Assembly: GCF_020400655.1 (NCBI RefSeq)
Contig: NZ_JAINRC010000009.1
Coordinates: 62,001 to 126,000, forward strand
Length of the DNA stretch: 64,000 nucleotides
Origin: Streptomyces spinosus
GTDB taxonomy: Bacteria; Actinomycetota; Actinomycetes; Streptomycetales; Streptomycetaceae
Reading direction: 5' to 3'
The position numbers and the translations under genes were made by a program. The notes under the pieces were generated by a model. The model did no database searches. It saw only the letters and a list, made by a program, of their open reading frames with translations, and had not been told where the DNA came from. The first letter of the stretch is position 1; every line of letters starts with the position of its first letter. Below are positions 1 through 13,006 of the stretch, piece by piece.

Positions 1-239
1 CGCCGCCGGCTTTCCCGCCGTCTCGTTCCCGGCCGGCCGGTCGACCCGTTCGGCCCGTTGACCGGGGGACGCCCGCGCACTCCATGCTGCTCTGCCAGGG
101 TGGGAGGGGGTGTTCATTTTCGGCCTCGGGTGCGGAGGCGCCCGGCAGGCGGGCTCTGCGAATCTCGACCGGTAACAGCCGATGGCAGCGCCGGCGGGAG
201 CGAACGACGCCGTCCGTTCCCGGTGAGGAGGCGAGAGGC
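1..239. other. Left-edge non-coding stretch
   Basis: No gene is supported here. Frames open across this stretch are read-through of the downstream gene frame or have no ribosome site. It presumably holds the promoter of the DUF1931 gene, but I could not pick a convincing -35/-10 pair. The only T-rich patch is around 110-122. Confidence 0.4.
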
Positions 240-689
240 ATGGCCGTGATGGGTGTGTCGAAGTTCGAGAGGTTCTTCCGCGCCGCCGCGGGCCTCGACG
301 TGGACAAGAACGACCTGAAGCGGTACGGCGACTTCGTCGACGCCAAGCTCTACGACCTCCTGGTCGTCGGCCAGGCATCGGCCAAGGCCAACGGCCGGGA
401 TACCGTCGAACCGTGGGACCTGCCGATCACCAAGGGCCTCCAGGAGAGCATCCACCGGTTCCGGCGGCTCGACGAGGAGGTCGAGCTGAAGCCGATCGTG
501 GAACAGCTCGCCGCGCACCCTCCCCTCGACAGGACACCCACGCAGGAGACCGAAGAGCGCTACCCCGAGATCATCGGCGGTCTCAGCGTCGCCCTGGCCG
601 AGACGTTCAAAACCGTGTATCCGGACGTCAAGAACCCGCAGACCAGCCACTGGGACGGCGTGACCGCGGTGTTCGACCGGCTGCTGTAG
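240..689 (+). CDS. DUF1931 family histone-fold protein
   Basis: 149-residue protein starting MAVMGVSKFERFF. The region with KFERFFRAAAGLDVDKNDLKRYGDFV followed by helices matches the DUF1931 family, known from structures of thermophile members as a single chain carrying two histone-like folds; DNA binding in bacteria is not well established. I chose the ATG at 240 because GAGGAGGCGAGAG lies just upstream; the same frame stays open back to 84 but those 52 residues look unlike the family and have no ribosome site. It heads a cluster of chaperone and redox genes, so a stress-related or nucleoid role is plausible by context only. Confidence 0.85.
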   Translation: MAVMGVSKFERFFRAAAGLDVDKNDLKRYGDFVDAKLYDLLVVGQASAKANGRDTVEPWDLPITKGLQESIHRFRRLDEEVELKPIVEQLAAHPPLDRTPTQETEERYPEIIGGLSVALAETFKTVYPDVKNPQTSHWDGVTAVFDRLL

Positions 690-914
690 CGGTCGCGCCC
701 CGGTGCGTGTGACCGGTCTGAACCGACATGCCGGGCGGGCCGGAAGGTGGAGTCGGGAGCCTTAGCCGAGGCCGGGCCGCGCCGCAGTTGCTCGAGATTC
801 GTGATCGGAAGCCCTCGATGCACGTGTCGAGAAACAAGGCAGCAGACGGATACCAGCACGGCACTCCCGGCCGAGCCTTGACGTCCCCGGTCGACTCGTG
901 AAGGGAGCCATACG

Positions 915-1481
915 ATGACACAGGAACTGCGGGGGATGCGGGTGGGGATTCTGGCCGCCGACGGCGTCGAGCGCGTGGAACTCGACCAGCCGCGCGGTGC
1001 GCTACAGGGCGCGGGGGCGAAGACCGAGATCGTCTCGCTCCGTCCCGGCGAGATCCAGGCCCGCCAGTTCGACCTCAATGCGGCAGGAACCTTCCCGGTG
1101 GACCGCGTGGTCGCCGACGCCTCCGTCGAGGACTACGACGCCCTGCTCCTGCCCGGCGGCACCATGAACCCCGACCAACTGCGCATGGACCGCGACGCGG
1201 TGCGGTTCGTGCGGGACTTCATGGCCAGCGGGAAACCTGTCGCATCGATCTGCCACGGCCCGTGGACCCTGGCGGAGGCCGACGCCGTGCGCGGTCGCCG
1301 TCTGACGTCCTGGCCCAGCATCCGCACCGACCTGCGCAACGCCGGCGCGGAGGTCGTCGCCGACCAGGAGGTGGTCGTCGACGGGCAGTTGGTCACCAGC
1401 CGCGGCCCGGCCGACCTGCCCGCCTTCTGCGCCGCCGTCGTGGAGCAGTTCGCCCGGGCGCACCACCCCATGCCCGGCTGA
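915..1481 (+). CDS. DJ-1/PfpI family protein
   Basis: 188 residues, usual length for a single-domain PfpI/YhbO-type class I glutamine-amidotransferase-like protein. The nucleophile elbow is ASICHGPW, with Cys113 followed by His114; an acidic pair near residues 19-22 (GVERVEL) fits the conserved glutamate next to the cysteine. Members act as general stress proteins, with protease or protein/nucleotide deglycase activities reported and debated. The ATG at 915 follows GAAGGGAG. It sits between the DUF1931 gene and the dnaK operon, consistent with protein damage control. No signal peptide, so cytoplasmic. Confidence 0.88.
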   Translation: MTQELRGMRVGILAADGVERVELDQPRGALQGAGAKTEIVSLRPGEIQARQFDLNAAGTFPVDRVVADASVEDYDALLLPGGTMNPDQLRMDRDAVRFVRDFMASGKPVASICHGPWTLAEADAVRGRRLTSWPSIRTDLRNAGAEVVADQEVVVDGQLVTSRGPADLPAFCAAVVEQFARAHHPMPG

Positions 1482-1527
1482 ACCCAGCGGTCGGCCTGCT
1501 CTCCACCCCACGGGCCGGTCAGCCGTG

Positions 1528-1550
1528 GCGGTCGCACCGCGGTGCGCCGC
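1528..1550 (+). terminator. Hairpin downstream of DJ-1/PfpI gene
   Basis: GCGG plus CGCACC pairs with GGTGCG plus CCGC around a GC loop, with one bulged T. It lies 46 bases after the stop codon and has no following T run, as is usual for Streptomyces terminators. Confidence 0.4.
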
Positions 1551-1742
1551 ATCACCCGCTACCTCGTGCCGGGCCGACCCGTCAGGAGCCGCGAACCCGA
1601 ATCGTCGTCGCGCGTCCTGTCCTCGCAGACCGACCGCCGGTGCCACTTTTCGACCCGGTGGGCGCAGGCGGGGTGACCGGGCGGACAGCGACTCTGGGGC
1701 CTGGCGGGACCGCTCGGCGGTCCGTCGGCGGAAGGAGTGGCC

Positions 1743-1928
1743 GTGACCGAGCTGCCCGCGGACTTCGCCTCGGTCCGCTCGACGGAGCCGACCCGGTACG
1801 ACGTCGTGGTGGACGAGGACGTCGCCGGTGAGGCTGTCCGGCTGGTCGCCGGGCCGGACAGCCGGGCCGGCGCGAAGACGGAGAGCGCCTCCTCCAAGGG
1901 CGGCCGTAGCGGCCCCGCCACCAGCTGA
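1743..1928 (+). CDS. Small acidic hypothetical protein upstream of dnaK
   Basis: 61 residues beginning MTELPADFASVRSTEPTRYD; the first 40 are acidic and hydrophilic, the last 15 Ser/Gly/Lys-rich. I do not recognise a family. GGAAGGAG ends six bases before the GTG at 1743, a textbook ribosome site; a GTG at 1737 in the same frame overlaps that site and is less likely. Third codon positions are strongly G/C through the first two thirds. It ends 81 bases before dnaK and may share its transcript. It could be a tiny client or adaptor, but nothing shows this. Confidence 0.5.
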   Translation: MTELPADFASVRSTEPTRYDVVVDEDVAGEAVRLVAGPDSRAGAKTESASSKGGRSGPATS

Positions 1929-2009
1929 ACGAGTTTCGAAGCCGGGCGGTCAGGGCCCGGAGGATGAGCGGTCGCCGACGGACGTCGACCGCCGCGGAAG
2001 GAGTTCCTC

Positions 2010-3914
<1,905 letters not shown>

Positions 3915-3924
3915 GGTACCCGCC

Positions 3925-4509
3925 ATGCCGATCCCTCCCCAGGACCGATCGTCCGACCCACCGCCCGAGGGCGCCGCACGACCGCCGCAGGGCAACCTGC
4001 CCGAGCCCGCGCCGCCGACCACGGAACCCGAACCGGGCCCCGACGCGGCCACCGGTCCGACCGGGGGCGAGGACGAGTACGCGGCCGCGCTGAAAGAGGT
4101 CGAGGACCGCTGGCGGCGTGCCCTCGCCGACCTGGACAACCTGCGCAAGCGACACGCCAGGGAACTGGACCGGGAGCGCGCGCTCGAACGCGCCCGCACG
4201 GCCGCGGCCTTCCTCCCGGTCATCGACAACCTCGATCTGGCCCTGAACCACGCGGGCTCCGACCCCGGGGCGATCGTGGAGGGGGTTCGCGCCGTGCGCG
4301 ACCAGGCCGTGTCCATCCTCGAGCGCCTGGGCTACGAGCGTCACGGCGAGACCGGCGTCCCGTTCGACCCCTCCCGGCACGAGGTCGTCGGCGTGGTCCA
4401 GGACCCCGACGCCGAACCGAACACCGTGGCGCAGGTGCTGCGCCCCGGCTACGGCGAGGCCGACCGGCAGCTGAGGCCGGCCGCCGTGACCGTCGCCAAG
4501 CGGGAGTGA
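3925..4509 (+). CDS. grpE: Nucleotide exchange factor GrpE
   Basis: 194 residues. The first 45 are Pro/Glu-rich and disordered; a long charged helix follows (DRWRRALADLDNLRKRHARELDRERALERARTAAAFLPVIDNLDLAL), then the beta-rich head with HEVVGVVQDPDAEPNTVAQVLRPGY, which matches the GrpE C-terminal signature. It releases ADP from DnaK. It starts 10 bases after dnaK and ends 6 bases before the J-protein gene, so all three are co-transcribed. Confidence 0.95.
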   Translation: MPIPPQDRSSDPPPEGAARPPQGNLPEPAPPTTEPEPGPDAATGPTGGEDEYAAALKEVEDRWRRALADLDNLRKRHARELDRERALERARTAAAFLPVIDNLDLALNHAGSDPGAIVEGVRAVRDQAVSILERLGYERHGETGVPFDPSRHEVVGVVQDPDAEPNTVAQVLRPGYGEADRQLRPAAVTVAKRE

Positions 4510-4515
4510 GCGGCC

Positions 4516-5454
4516 ATGGCACGCGACTTCTACGAGGTTCTCGGGGTCCCGCGAGACGCCGACAAGGACGAGATCCAGCGGGCGTACCGCAAGCTGGCCC
4601 GCAGGTACCACCCGGACGTCAACAAGGACCCCGCGGCGGAGGAGCGGTTCAAGGAGATCAACGAGGCCTTCAGCGTCCTTTCCGACCCCGGCCAGCGGGC
4701 CCGTTACGACCGCTTCGGCGAGGACTTCCGCAAGGTCCCCGACGACTGGGAGGAGCGGGTCGGCGCAGGCGCGGGACCCGGTGGCGGCTTCCGCTGGTCC
4801 ACCGGGGGCGGCCCCCGGGGCCGTTACGCCACCAGCGGCTTCGGCGCGGAGGGCGTCGACGTCGAGGACCTGTTCGGCTCGCTCTTCGGGGGCGCCGGAC
4901 GGGTGCGTGTCCCCGGAGCCGACCAGGAGGCCGAACTGCCGCTCACCGTCGAGGAGGCCTACCGCGGAGGCCATCGCACCGTCACGCTCGCCGGTCCCAC
5001 CGGGCAGCCGCGGCGGTACGAGGTCGACGTGCCGCCGGGTGTCACCGACGGGCAGCGTATCCGGCTGGCGGGCGAGGGCGGCCGGGGCCACGGTGACGCC
5101 CCCGCGGGGGACCTGTACCTGCGGGTGCGGATCCAGCCGCACCCCCGGTTCCGCCTCGACGGCCGGAACGTGTACGTGCAGCTTCCGGTCACCCCCTGGG
5201 AGGCCGCCCTGGGCGCGACGGTTCCGGTGCCCACGCCGAGCGGGGCGACGGCGAAGGTCGGCGTGCCCCCGGGCTCGTCCAGCGGCCGGCGGCTGCGGCT
5301 GCGCGGTGAGGGCATGCCGAACCCGCGTGGCACGAACGGCGATCTCTACGCCGAGCTCCGGATCATGGTTCCGTCCAGGCTCGGCGACCGGGAGCGCGCA
5401 CTTTTCGAGGAGCTCGCCGCCGTCTCCTCGTTCGACCCCAGGAGGACACGATGA
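4516..5454 (+). CDS. cbpA: CbpA-type J-domain co-chaperone
   Basis: 312 residues. N-terminal J domain (residues 3-70) with the HPD triad at 32-34 (YHPDVNKD), a Gly/Phe-rich linker (about 75-125) and two beta-barrel substrate-binding domains. The four CXXCXGXG zinc-finger repeats of classical DnaJ are absent, so it is the CbpA class. It stimulates DnaK ATPase and hands over substrates. Its stop overlaps the start of the next gene (ATGA at 5451), a CbpM-like regulator, which strengthens the CbpA assignment. Confidence 0.93.
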   Translation: MARDFYEVLGVPRDADKDEIQRAYRKLARRYHPDVNKDPAAEERFKEINEAFSVLSDPGQRARYDRFGEDFRKVPDDWEERVGAGAGPGGGFRWSTGGGPRGRYATSGFGAEGVDVEDLFGSLFGGAGRVRVPGADQEAELPLTVEEAYRGGHRTVTLAGPTGQPRRYEVDVPPGVTDGQRIRLAGEGGRGHGDAPAGDLYLRVRIQPHPRFRLDGRNVYVQLPVTPWEAALGATVPVPTPSGATAKVGVPPGSSSGRRLRLRGEGMPNPRGTNGDLYAELRIMVPSRLGDRERALFEELAAVSSFDPRRTR

Positions 5455-5815
5455 GTGACCCACGCGCCGCAGCACGCCAGGCGTCCCGGCCGGCGGCTTC
5501 CGCGCCGGCACGCGTCCGGTACGCGATCGTGCCGGTGCCCAGGCTCTCCCTGCAGACCGTGGCCCGCCGCTCCGGGGTCCATCCCGACCTCATCCGCCGG
5601 TTCGTCGCTCTGGGCCTGGCCGAGGCCGAGCGCGACGCCTCCGGAGAGCTGGTGTTCGAACCCACGGCCCCGGCCGCCCTCGCCCGTATCCAGCGGCTGC
5701 GCACCGGACTCTGCCTCAACTACGCATCCATCGGCCTGGTGCTCGACCTGCTGGACCGCATCAGCATGCTCGAAGCCGCCCTGCGCCGCGCCGGCACGAG
5801 GAGTGAAACACCCCC

Positions 5816-5825
<10 letters not shown>
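5451..5825 (+). CDS. CbpM/MerR-like chaperone modulator
   Basis: 124 residues. After a basic 30-residue leader comes [25 protein letters not shown], a MerR-type winged-helix unit, then [37 protein letters not shown]. This order and length match CbpM, which in E. coli binds the J domain of CbpA and inhibits it. HspR repressors are also MerR-like and sit at this position in the main Streptomyces dnaK operon, so a DNA-binding role cannot be excluded. Overlaps cbpA by 4 bases and clpB by 10. Confidence 0.75.
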
Positions 5826-8451
<2,626 letters not shown>

Positions 8452-8455
<4 letters not shown>

Positions 8456-8898
8456 GCACGACCCAGGCGACGACCGTCAGGTGCCCCCACTGCGGGCGCG
8501 CCAACCGGGTGCCCGTGGCCGCGGAGGGCCGCCCCAGGTGCGGACACTGCAAGCAGCCCCTGCCGTGGATGGCGGACGCCGGCGACGACGACTTCACCGA
8601 GGTCGCCGAGAGGGCCGACGTCCCCGTCGTGGTCGACCTGTGGGCCACCTGGTGCGGCCCCTGCCGCATGGTCAGCCCCGCACTGGAGAAGGTCGCCACC
8701 GATCTCGCCGGCCGGATCAAACTCGTCAAGGTCGACGTCGACAAGAACCCGCGCCTGTCTCAGCGTTTCGAGGTCCAGGCCGTACCGACACTGCTGATCC
8801 TCGACCAGGGCGAGACGGTCGCCCGGCAGGCGGGGGCGGCGCCCGCCCCCGTCCTGCGCCAGTGGGTGGAACAGTCGATCTCCGCCCGGAAAGGGTGA
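8452..8898 (+). CDS. Thioredoxin with N-terminal zinc ribbon (Trx2 type)
   Basis: 148 residues. CPHC at 11-14 and CGHC around 30-33 form the zinc ribbon typical of Trx2/TrxC; the thioredoxin fold follows with active site ATWCGPCRM at 65-73 and the cis-proline loop AVPTLLI. Trx2-type proteins reduce disulfides during oxidative stress and the zinc site tunes the redox potential. It is coupled to clpB by a 4-base overlap. Confidence 0.94.
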
Positions 8899-8903
8899 TC
8901 CCG

Positions 8904-9167
8904 ATGACCCTGCACGCAGACCCCCACCTCGCGCTCGTCCGGCCGGTCCAGCCACTGACCCCGCAAGGGTGTCAGGAGTGTCTGCTGCTCGGCTCCCCGT
9001 GGGTCCACCTGAGGCTCTGCCTGACCTGCGGGCACGTGGGCTGCTGCGACTCCTCCCCGAACAAGCACGCGCGCAGGCACGCGGCTGCCGACGCCCATCC
9101 GATCGTGCGGTCGTTCCAGCCCGGCGAGGAATGGCGCTGGTGCTTCGTTCACGAGGCGTTCGTCTGA
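8904..9167 (+). CDS. UBP-type zinc finger protein
   Basis: 87 residues, MTLHADPHLALVRPVQ start at 8904. GCQECLLLGSPWVHLRLCLTCGHVGCCD followed by KHARRHAAADAHPIVRSF shows the Cys/His pattern of the zf-UBP domain known from ubiquitin-specific proteases and from short stand-alone bacterial proteins. The bacterial role is unknown, since ubiquitin is absent. It begins 5 bases after the thioredoxin gene and its TGA overlaps the ATG of the flavoprotein by one base, so the three are tightly coupled. Confidence 0.85.
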   Translation: MTLHADPHLALVRPVQPLTPQGCQECLLLGSPWVHLRLCLTCGHVGCCDSSPNKHARRHAAADAHPIVRSFQPGEEWRWCFVHEAFV

Positions 9168-10981
9168 TGTCCGGCGACCAGTCGCTGCCCGGCGGACGAC
9201 CGGGACCGGAGAAAGCGGACGGGGCCGCCTTCTGGGAGACCCCGGACATCTACGGCGCGTATCCGCGCCTCACGGAGGACCAGACGGCACGTCTGGCGGA
9301 GCACGGGCAACGCCGGAACACGGCTCCGAACGACGTGCTGATCCGGGAGGGGGAGCGCTGCGAGACGTTCTTCGTCGTCCTCAGCGGTACCGTCGCCGTC
9401 GTCGAGGACTACGGCACTCCCGAGGAGCACGTGCTGCGCGTGCACGGCCCCGGTCGCTTCATCGGCGAACTCGGCCTGCTGTACGGACAAGTGGCCTTCT
9501 ACACCGCTGTCGCCAGGGAGCCGGGCGAGGTCCTCGTCGTCTCCTTGGACCGGTTGCGCCACCTGGTGTCCCAGGACTCCGGCATCGGGGACACCGTGCT
9601 GCGCGCCTGCCTGTGCCGTCGCGCCCTGCTCGTCGGACAGGGCGCCGGCTTCCGCATCATCGGCTCGCGCTACTCGCCCGACACCAGACGGCTGCGCGAG
9701 TTCGCCGTCCGCAACCGGCTGCCGCACCGCTGGATCGATCTGGAGACCGACGAGGAGGCCGAGGAACTGCTGCGCCGCTTCGGCGTCGGCCCGGCGGAGA
9801 CACCACTCGTCATCTGGCGGGACACCACCTTGCTGCGCAACCCCAGCAACGCGGAACTGGCCAGGCTCATCGGCCTGCCGTCACTGCCCGCCGGAAACCG
9901 TCACGGCGACGTCCTGATCGTGGGCTGCGGACCCGCCGGCCTCGCTGCCGCGGTGTACGCCGCCTCCGAGGGCCTGAGCACCACGGTGGTGGAGGCGATG
10001 GCCACCGGCGGCCAGGCCGGCACGTCGTCCCGCATCGAGAACCTGCTCGGCTTCCCGTCCGGCATCTCCGGCGCCGAACTCACCGAACGCGCCGTGCTCC
10101 AGGCCGACAAGTTCGGCGCCAGGATCAGCCTTCCGCTGGAGGCGATCGGTCTCCATCCCAAGGACGACGACCACTACGTCGTGGCGTTCGCCGACGGCAG
10201 CGAGATCGCCGCCCGCGCCGTCGTCCTGGCCATGGGGGCCCGCTACCGCCGGCTCCAGGTGCCCGGCATCGAACGTTTGGAGGGTACGAGCGTGCACTAC
10301 TCGGCGACCGTCTACGAGGCCCAGCAGTGCCGCACCGACCCGGTGGCCGTCGTCGGCGGAGGCAACTCTGCGGGCCAGGCGGTGCTGTTCCTCGCCGGGT
10401 ACGCGCCGAAGGTCCACCTGCTGGTCCGAGGAGCCGGCCTCGAGGCCAACATGTCCCGCTACCTGGTCGACCAGGTCGAGCGCCATCCACGGGTGGAGGT
10501 CATGCTGCACACCGAGGTCACCGAGGTCATCGGCGAGGAGGTGCTGGAGGAGCTCGACGTGGTCGACAACCGCACGGGCGGGCACCGCCGGCTCGCGGTA
10601 CGGAGCCTGTTCGTCTTCACCGGCGCCGAACCTCACACCGAGTGGCTCGCCGGCACCGTCGCCCTCGACTCCCGCGGCTTCGTCCTCACCGGGCCGGAGG
10701 CCCAGGAAGCCTGCGCCTCCCCCGAGGTGTGGCACGGCCGCGGACGCTCGAGCATGACCCTGGAGGCCAGCCTGCCCGGGGTCTTCGCGGTCGGGGACGT
10801 ACGCAGCGGCTCGGTGAAGCGGGTGGCCTCCGCGGCCGGCGAGGGCGCGATGGCCATCCACTTCGTGCACCGGCACCTGGGGCACTCGGCCGTGCCCGGC
10901 ACCACCGGCACGCCGGCTGTCGCGGGCCACTCGGACGTCTCCCCACGCATACGTCGCAAGGAGTCCGCATGGCTCGCATGA
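9167..10981 (+). CDS. Cyclic-nucleotide-binding, thioredoxin-reductase-like flavoprotein
   Basis: 604 residues from the ATG at 9167, which overlaps the preceding TGA. Three parts: a cNMP-binding domain (about 40-150, with GRFIGELGLLYGQ matching the phosphate cassette), a short thioredoxin/glutaredoxin-like segment (about 160-235) and a two-dinucleotide-fold reductase with VLIVGCGPAGLAAA (FAD, from 249) and VAVVGGGNSAGQA (NADPH). Canonical thioredoxin reductases have CxxC just before the second GxGxxG; here the segment reads SATVYEAQQC, with a single cysteine. It therefore probably passes electrons differently or senses rather than reduces thioredoxin. Context: thioredoxin two genes upstream. 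Confidence 0.85.
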   Translation: MSGDQSLPGGRPGPEKADGAAFWETPDIYGAYPRLTEDQTARLAEHGQRRNTAPNDVLIREGERCETFFVVLSGTVAVVEDYGTPEEHVLRVHGPGRFIGELGLLYGQVAFYTAVAREPGEVLVVSLDRLRHLVSQDSGIGDTVLRACLCRRALLVGQGAGFRIIGSRYSPDTRRLREFAVRNRLPHRWIDLETDEEAEELLRRFGVGPAETPLVIWRDTTLLRNPSNAELARLIGLPSLPAGNRHGDVLIVGCGPAGLAAAVYAASEGLSTTVVEAMATGGQAGTSSRIENLLGFPSGISGAELTERAVLQADKFGARISLPLEAIGLHPKDDDHYVVAFADGSEIAARAVVLAMGARYRRLQVPGIERLEGTSVHYSATVYEAQQCRTDPVAVVGGGNSAGQAVLFLAGYAPKVHLLVRGAGLEANMSRYLVDQVERHPRVEVMLHTEVTEVIGEEVLEELDVVDNRTGGHRRLAVRSLFVFTGAEPHTEWLAGTVALDSRGFVLTGPEAQEACASPEVWHGRGRSSMTLEASLPGVFAVGDVRSGSVKRVASAAGEGAMAIHFVHRHLGHSAVPGTTGTPAVAGHSDVSPRIRRKESAWLA

Positions 10982-11029
10982 CGCATGGCGGGCGATGAGA
11001 TCACGAGAAGGAAGAAGGAGGCGATGGCG

Positions 11030-11530
11030 ATGGCCATGCCCGTCCGCCGCCACCGCGGTGGCGGCCTGCAGGAGAGGCCCGTCTGGGCACCCGCCCCTCT
11101 CAATCCCCTCGTCGAGTTCGACGAACTGCTCAACCAGATGAGCGGCCTGCTGGAGTCGACGGTGGGCGCGGCGCCCGCGGTTGCGTGGACGCCCCTCGCG
11201 GACGTGTCGGAGTCCGAGGACGCGTTCCACATAGAGATCGAACTCCCCGGTGTGAAGAGCAAGGACATCGACGTAGAGGCCAACGGTCCCGAACTCGTGG
11301 TCACCGGAGAGATCAAGGAGCGGGAACGCAAGGGTGTCCTGCGCCGCAGCACCCGCCGCGTCGGAGCCTTCGAGTACCGCTTGCGGCTGCCCGGAGAACT
11401 GGACACCCACAAGATCAAGGCCGAGATGCAGGACGGAGTGCTCGGCATCACCGTCCCCAAGGCCGACGTCGCGAAGCCGCGACACGTCGAGATCACCGAG
11501 ACGAGGGAAAGTACCGAGAGCAGCAGCTGA
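11030..11530 (+). CDS. Small heat-shock protein Hsp20
   Basis: 166 residues from the ATG at 11030. The alpha-crystallin domain runs from about 50 to 140 (DVSESEDAFHIEIELPGVKSKDI, then DGVLGITVPKAD with the conserved G-x-L core). The flanks are short and charged, as in bacterial holdases that bind unfolding proteins without ATP. Several in-frame starts exist (10985, 11024, 11030, 11036); AGGAGG at 11016-11021 lies eight bases from 11030, which decides the start. It begins 48 bases after the flavoprotein gene. Confidence 0.9.
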   Translation: MAMPVRRHRGGGLQERPVWAPAPLNPLVEFDELLNQMSGLLESTVGAAPAVAWTPLADVSESEDAFHIEIELPGVKSKDIDVEANGPELVVTGEIKERERKGVLRRSTRRVGAFEYRLRLPGELDTHKIKAEMQDGVLGITVPKADVAKPRHVEITETRESTESSS

Positions 11531-11585
11531 GACGCGAGCGCCGTTCCGGGCACCCATCGGGCGCCGCGGCCCGGCCCGCGCCCCG

Positions 11586-11620
11586 ACGGCGGGGGGACGC
11601 GCTGCGCGTCTCCCCACCGT
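11586..11620 (+). terminator. Terminator hairpin after hsp20
   Basis: A long stem closes on the loop CTG at 11602-11604; arms 11586-11601 and 11605-11620 pair throughout except one mismatch and one G-T wobble. It probably ends the chaperone/redox transcript. Confidence 0.6.
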
Positions 11621-11691
11621 TGGTGGTTCTCCCTGCTGGTCTCGCTGACGTTCCAGGGACCAACGGCGACCAAGGCAGAAGGAAGTCAGCG

Positions 11692-12084
11692 ATGAAATAC
11701 GACGGATTCCTCGCCCGTGTCCGCGAGCGGGGCGAATACCACGACCAGGACGAAGCCGCGGACGTCACCAACGCCGTGCTGGAGGTGCTGGCCCAACGGA
11801 TCAGCCCGGGAGAGGTCAAGGACCTCGCGTCCCAGCTGCCCGGCCCGCTGGGACATGTCCTGGACCATGCCGCGCCGCAGCAGGCGCGCAGCTTCGGCAT
11901 CGAAGAGTTCTACCGCCTGGTCGCCGAGCGCACCCATGCCCGACCTCGTACGGCGCAGTGGGACGCCAGCGCGGTCCTGACCACCGTCGCCGACGCCGTC
12001 ACCGGCGGAGAGCTGAATCAGATCATCAGCCAGCTCCCCTCCGGCTACGCGGTCCTGTTCGGCAAGGCCGACCTCGCGGACTGA
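11692..12084 (+). CDS. DUF2267 domain protein
   Basis: 130 residues starting MKYDGFLARVRERGEY. The pattern of two helical halves, AVLEVLAQRISPGEVKDLASQLPGPL and AVLTTVADAVTGGELNQIISQLPSGYAVLF, is diagnostic of DUF2267, a family of unknown function often found beside Hsp20, panD or universal-stress genes in actinobacteria. Start at 11692 follows GAAGGAAG. It has its own upstream gap after a terminator, so it is likely transcribed separately. Cytoplasmic. Confidence 0.85.
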   Translation: MKYDGFLARVRERGEYHDQDEAADVTNAVLEVLAQRISPGEVKDLASQLPGPLGHVLDHAAPQQARSFGIEEFYRLVAERTHARPRTAQWDASAVLTTVADAVTGGELNQIISQLPSGYAVLFGKADLAD

Positions 12085-12211
12085 GCGCCCGAGACGCGCG
12101 CTGCTGCGAGGGTCCTGGGACGACCATCGACTCCGGCGCATGCCCGTGTACAGTGAAGACCGCCCTTGACCTGCACAAAGCAGGCAGGGAGCCGTCTTTC
12201 AGGAGTTCGAC

Positions 12212-12631
12212 ATGCTGCGCACCATGTTCAAGTCCAAGATCCACAGAGCCACCGTCACCCAGGCCGACCTGCACTACGTGGGATCGGTGACCATCGACGC
12301 GGATCTCCTCGACGCCGCCGACCTGTTGCCCGGGGAACTGGTGCACATCGTGGACGTCACCAACGGCGCCCGGCTGGAGACGTACGTCATCGAAGGTGAG
12401 CGCGGATCCGGGGTCGTCGGGATCAACGGGGCCGCGGCCCACCTCGTGCACCCCGGCGACCTCGTGATCATCATCAGCTACGCTCAGGTCACCGACGCGG
12501 AGGCGAGGACGCTGCGGCCCCGGATCGTGCACGTCGACGCCGGCAACCGGATCGTGTCCCTCGGCGCCGATCCGTCCGAACCCGTGCCCGGCTCGGACCA
12601 GCAGCGCAGCCCGCAGGCCGTGGGAGCCTGA
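12212..12631 (+). CDS. panD: Aspartate 1-decarboxylase PanD
   Basis: 139 residues. [29 protein letters not shown] shows the self-processing site Gly24-Ser25, where cleavage creates the pyruvoyl cofactor; the core [41 protein letters not shown] matches PanD throughout. It makes beta-alanine for pantothenate and CoA. No panB or panC is nearby, and it sits in a stress cluster, so it may be an additional copy. The last 15 residues are an extra polar tail. Confidence 0.93.
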   Translation: MLRTMFKSKIHRATVTQADLHYVGSVTIDADLLDAADLLPGELVHIVDVTNGARLETYVIEGERGSGVVGINGAAAHLVHPGDLVIIISYAQVTDAEARTLRPRIVHVDAGNRIVSLGADPSEPVPGSDQQRSPQAVGA

Positions 12632-12655
12632 CCGGGACGAGGACCAGGAGCGTGC

Positions 12656-13006
12656 GTGCCCATGAGCGAGACCGAGATCCGCGACGACCGGGCGGCCGGC
12701 CGCCTGGAGGCCGTCGGCGACGGTGAAGTCGTCGGTCACATCGAGTACTTCGTCCTGGAGGCGCCCGAGCGCGCCCTGGTCCCCGTCCACACGATCGTCG
12801 AGCCCGCCCACGAGGGCAAGGGCATCGCCGGATCGCTCGCCCGCGAGCTGTACGCCCTCGCCGCGCGCGAGGGCGTCCCGGTGGCCCCGCTCTGCCCGTA
12901 CGTCGTGAGGTGGGCCGAGCGCCACCCCGAGGCGGCCCCGCCGGCCGACCCGCGGCTGCTGTCGGCCGCCAAGGACTGGCTGCGCGCCCACCCCGACCGC
13001 TTCTGA
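12656..13006 (+). CDS. Small GNAT-type N-acetyltransferase
   Basis: 116 residues. HTIVEPAHEGKGIAGSLARELYALAAREGVPVAPLCPYVVRWAERHPE matches the YjdJ-like minimal GNAT fold; EGKGIAG is the acetyl-CoA pyrophosphate loop (Q/RxxGxG/A variant). The substrate is unknown. AGGAG at 12646-12650 can serve the GTG at 12656 (5 bases) or the ATG two codons later at 12662 (11 bases). It follows panD by 24 bases and is probably co-transcribed with it. Confidence 0.85.
   Translation: MPMSETEIRDDRAAGRLEAVGDGEVVGHIEYFVLEAPERALVPVHTIVEPAHEGKGIAGSLARELYALAAREGVPVAPLCPYVVRWAERHPEAAPPADPRLLSAAKDWLRAHPDRF

Noticed and set aside
1482-2009. HspR (HAIR) operator before dnaK
   Set aside because: No CTTGAGT-N7-ACTCAAG or close variant was found on either strand.
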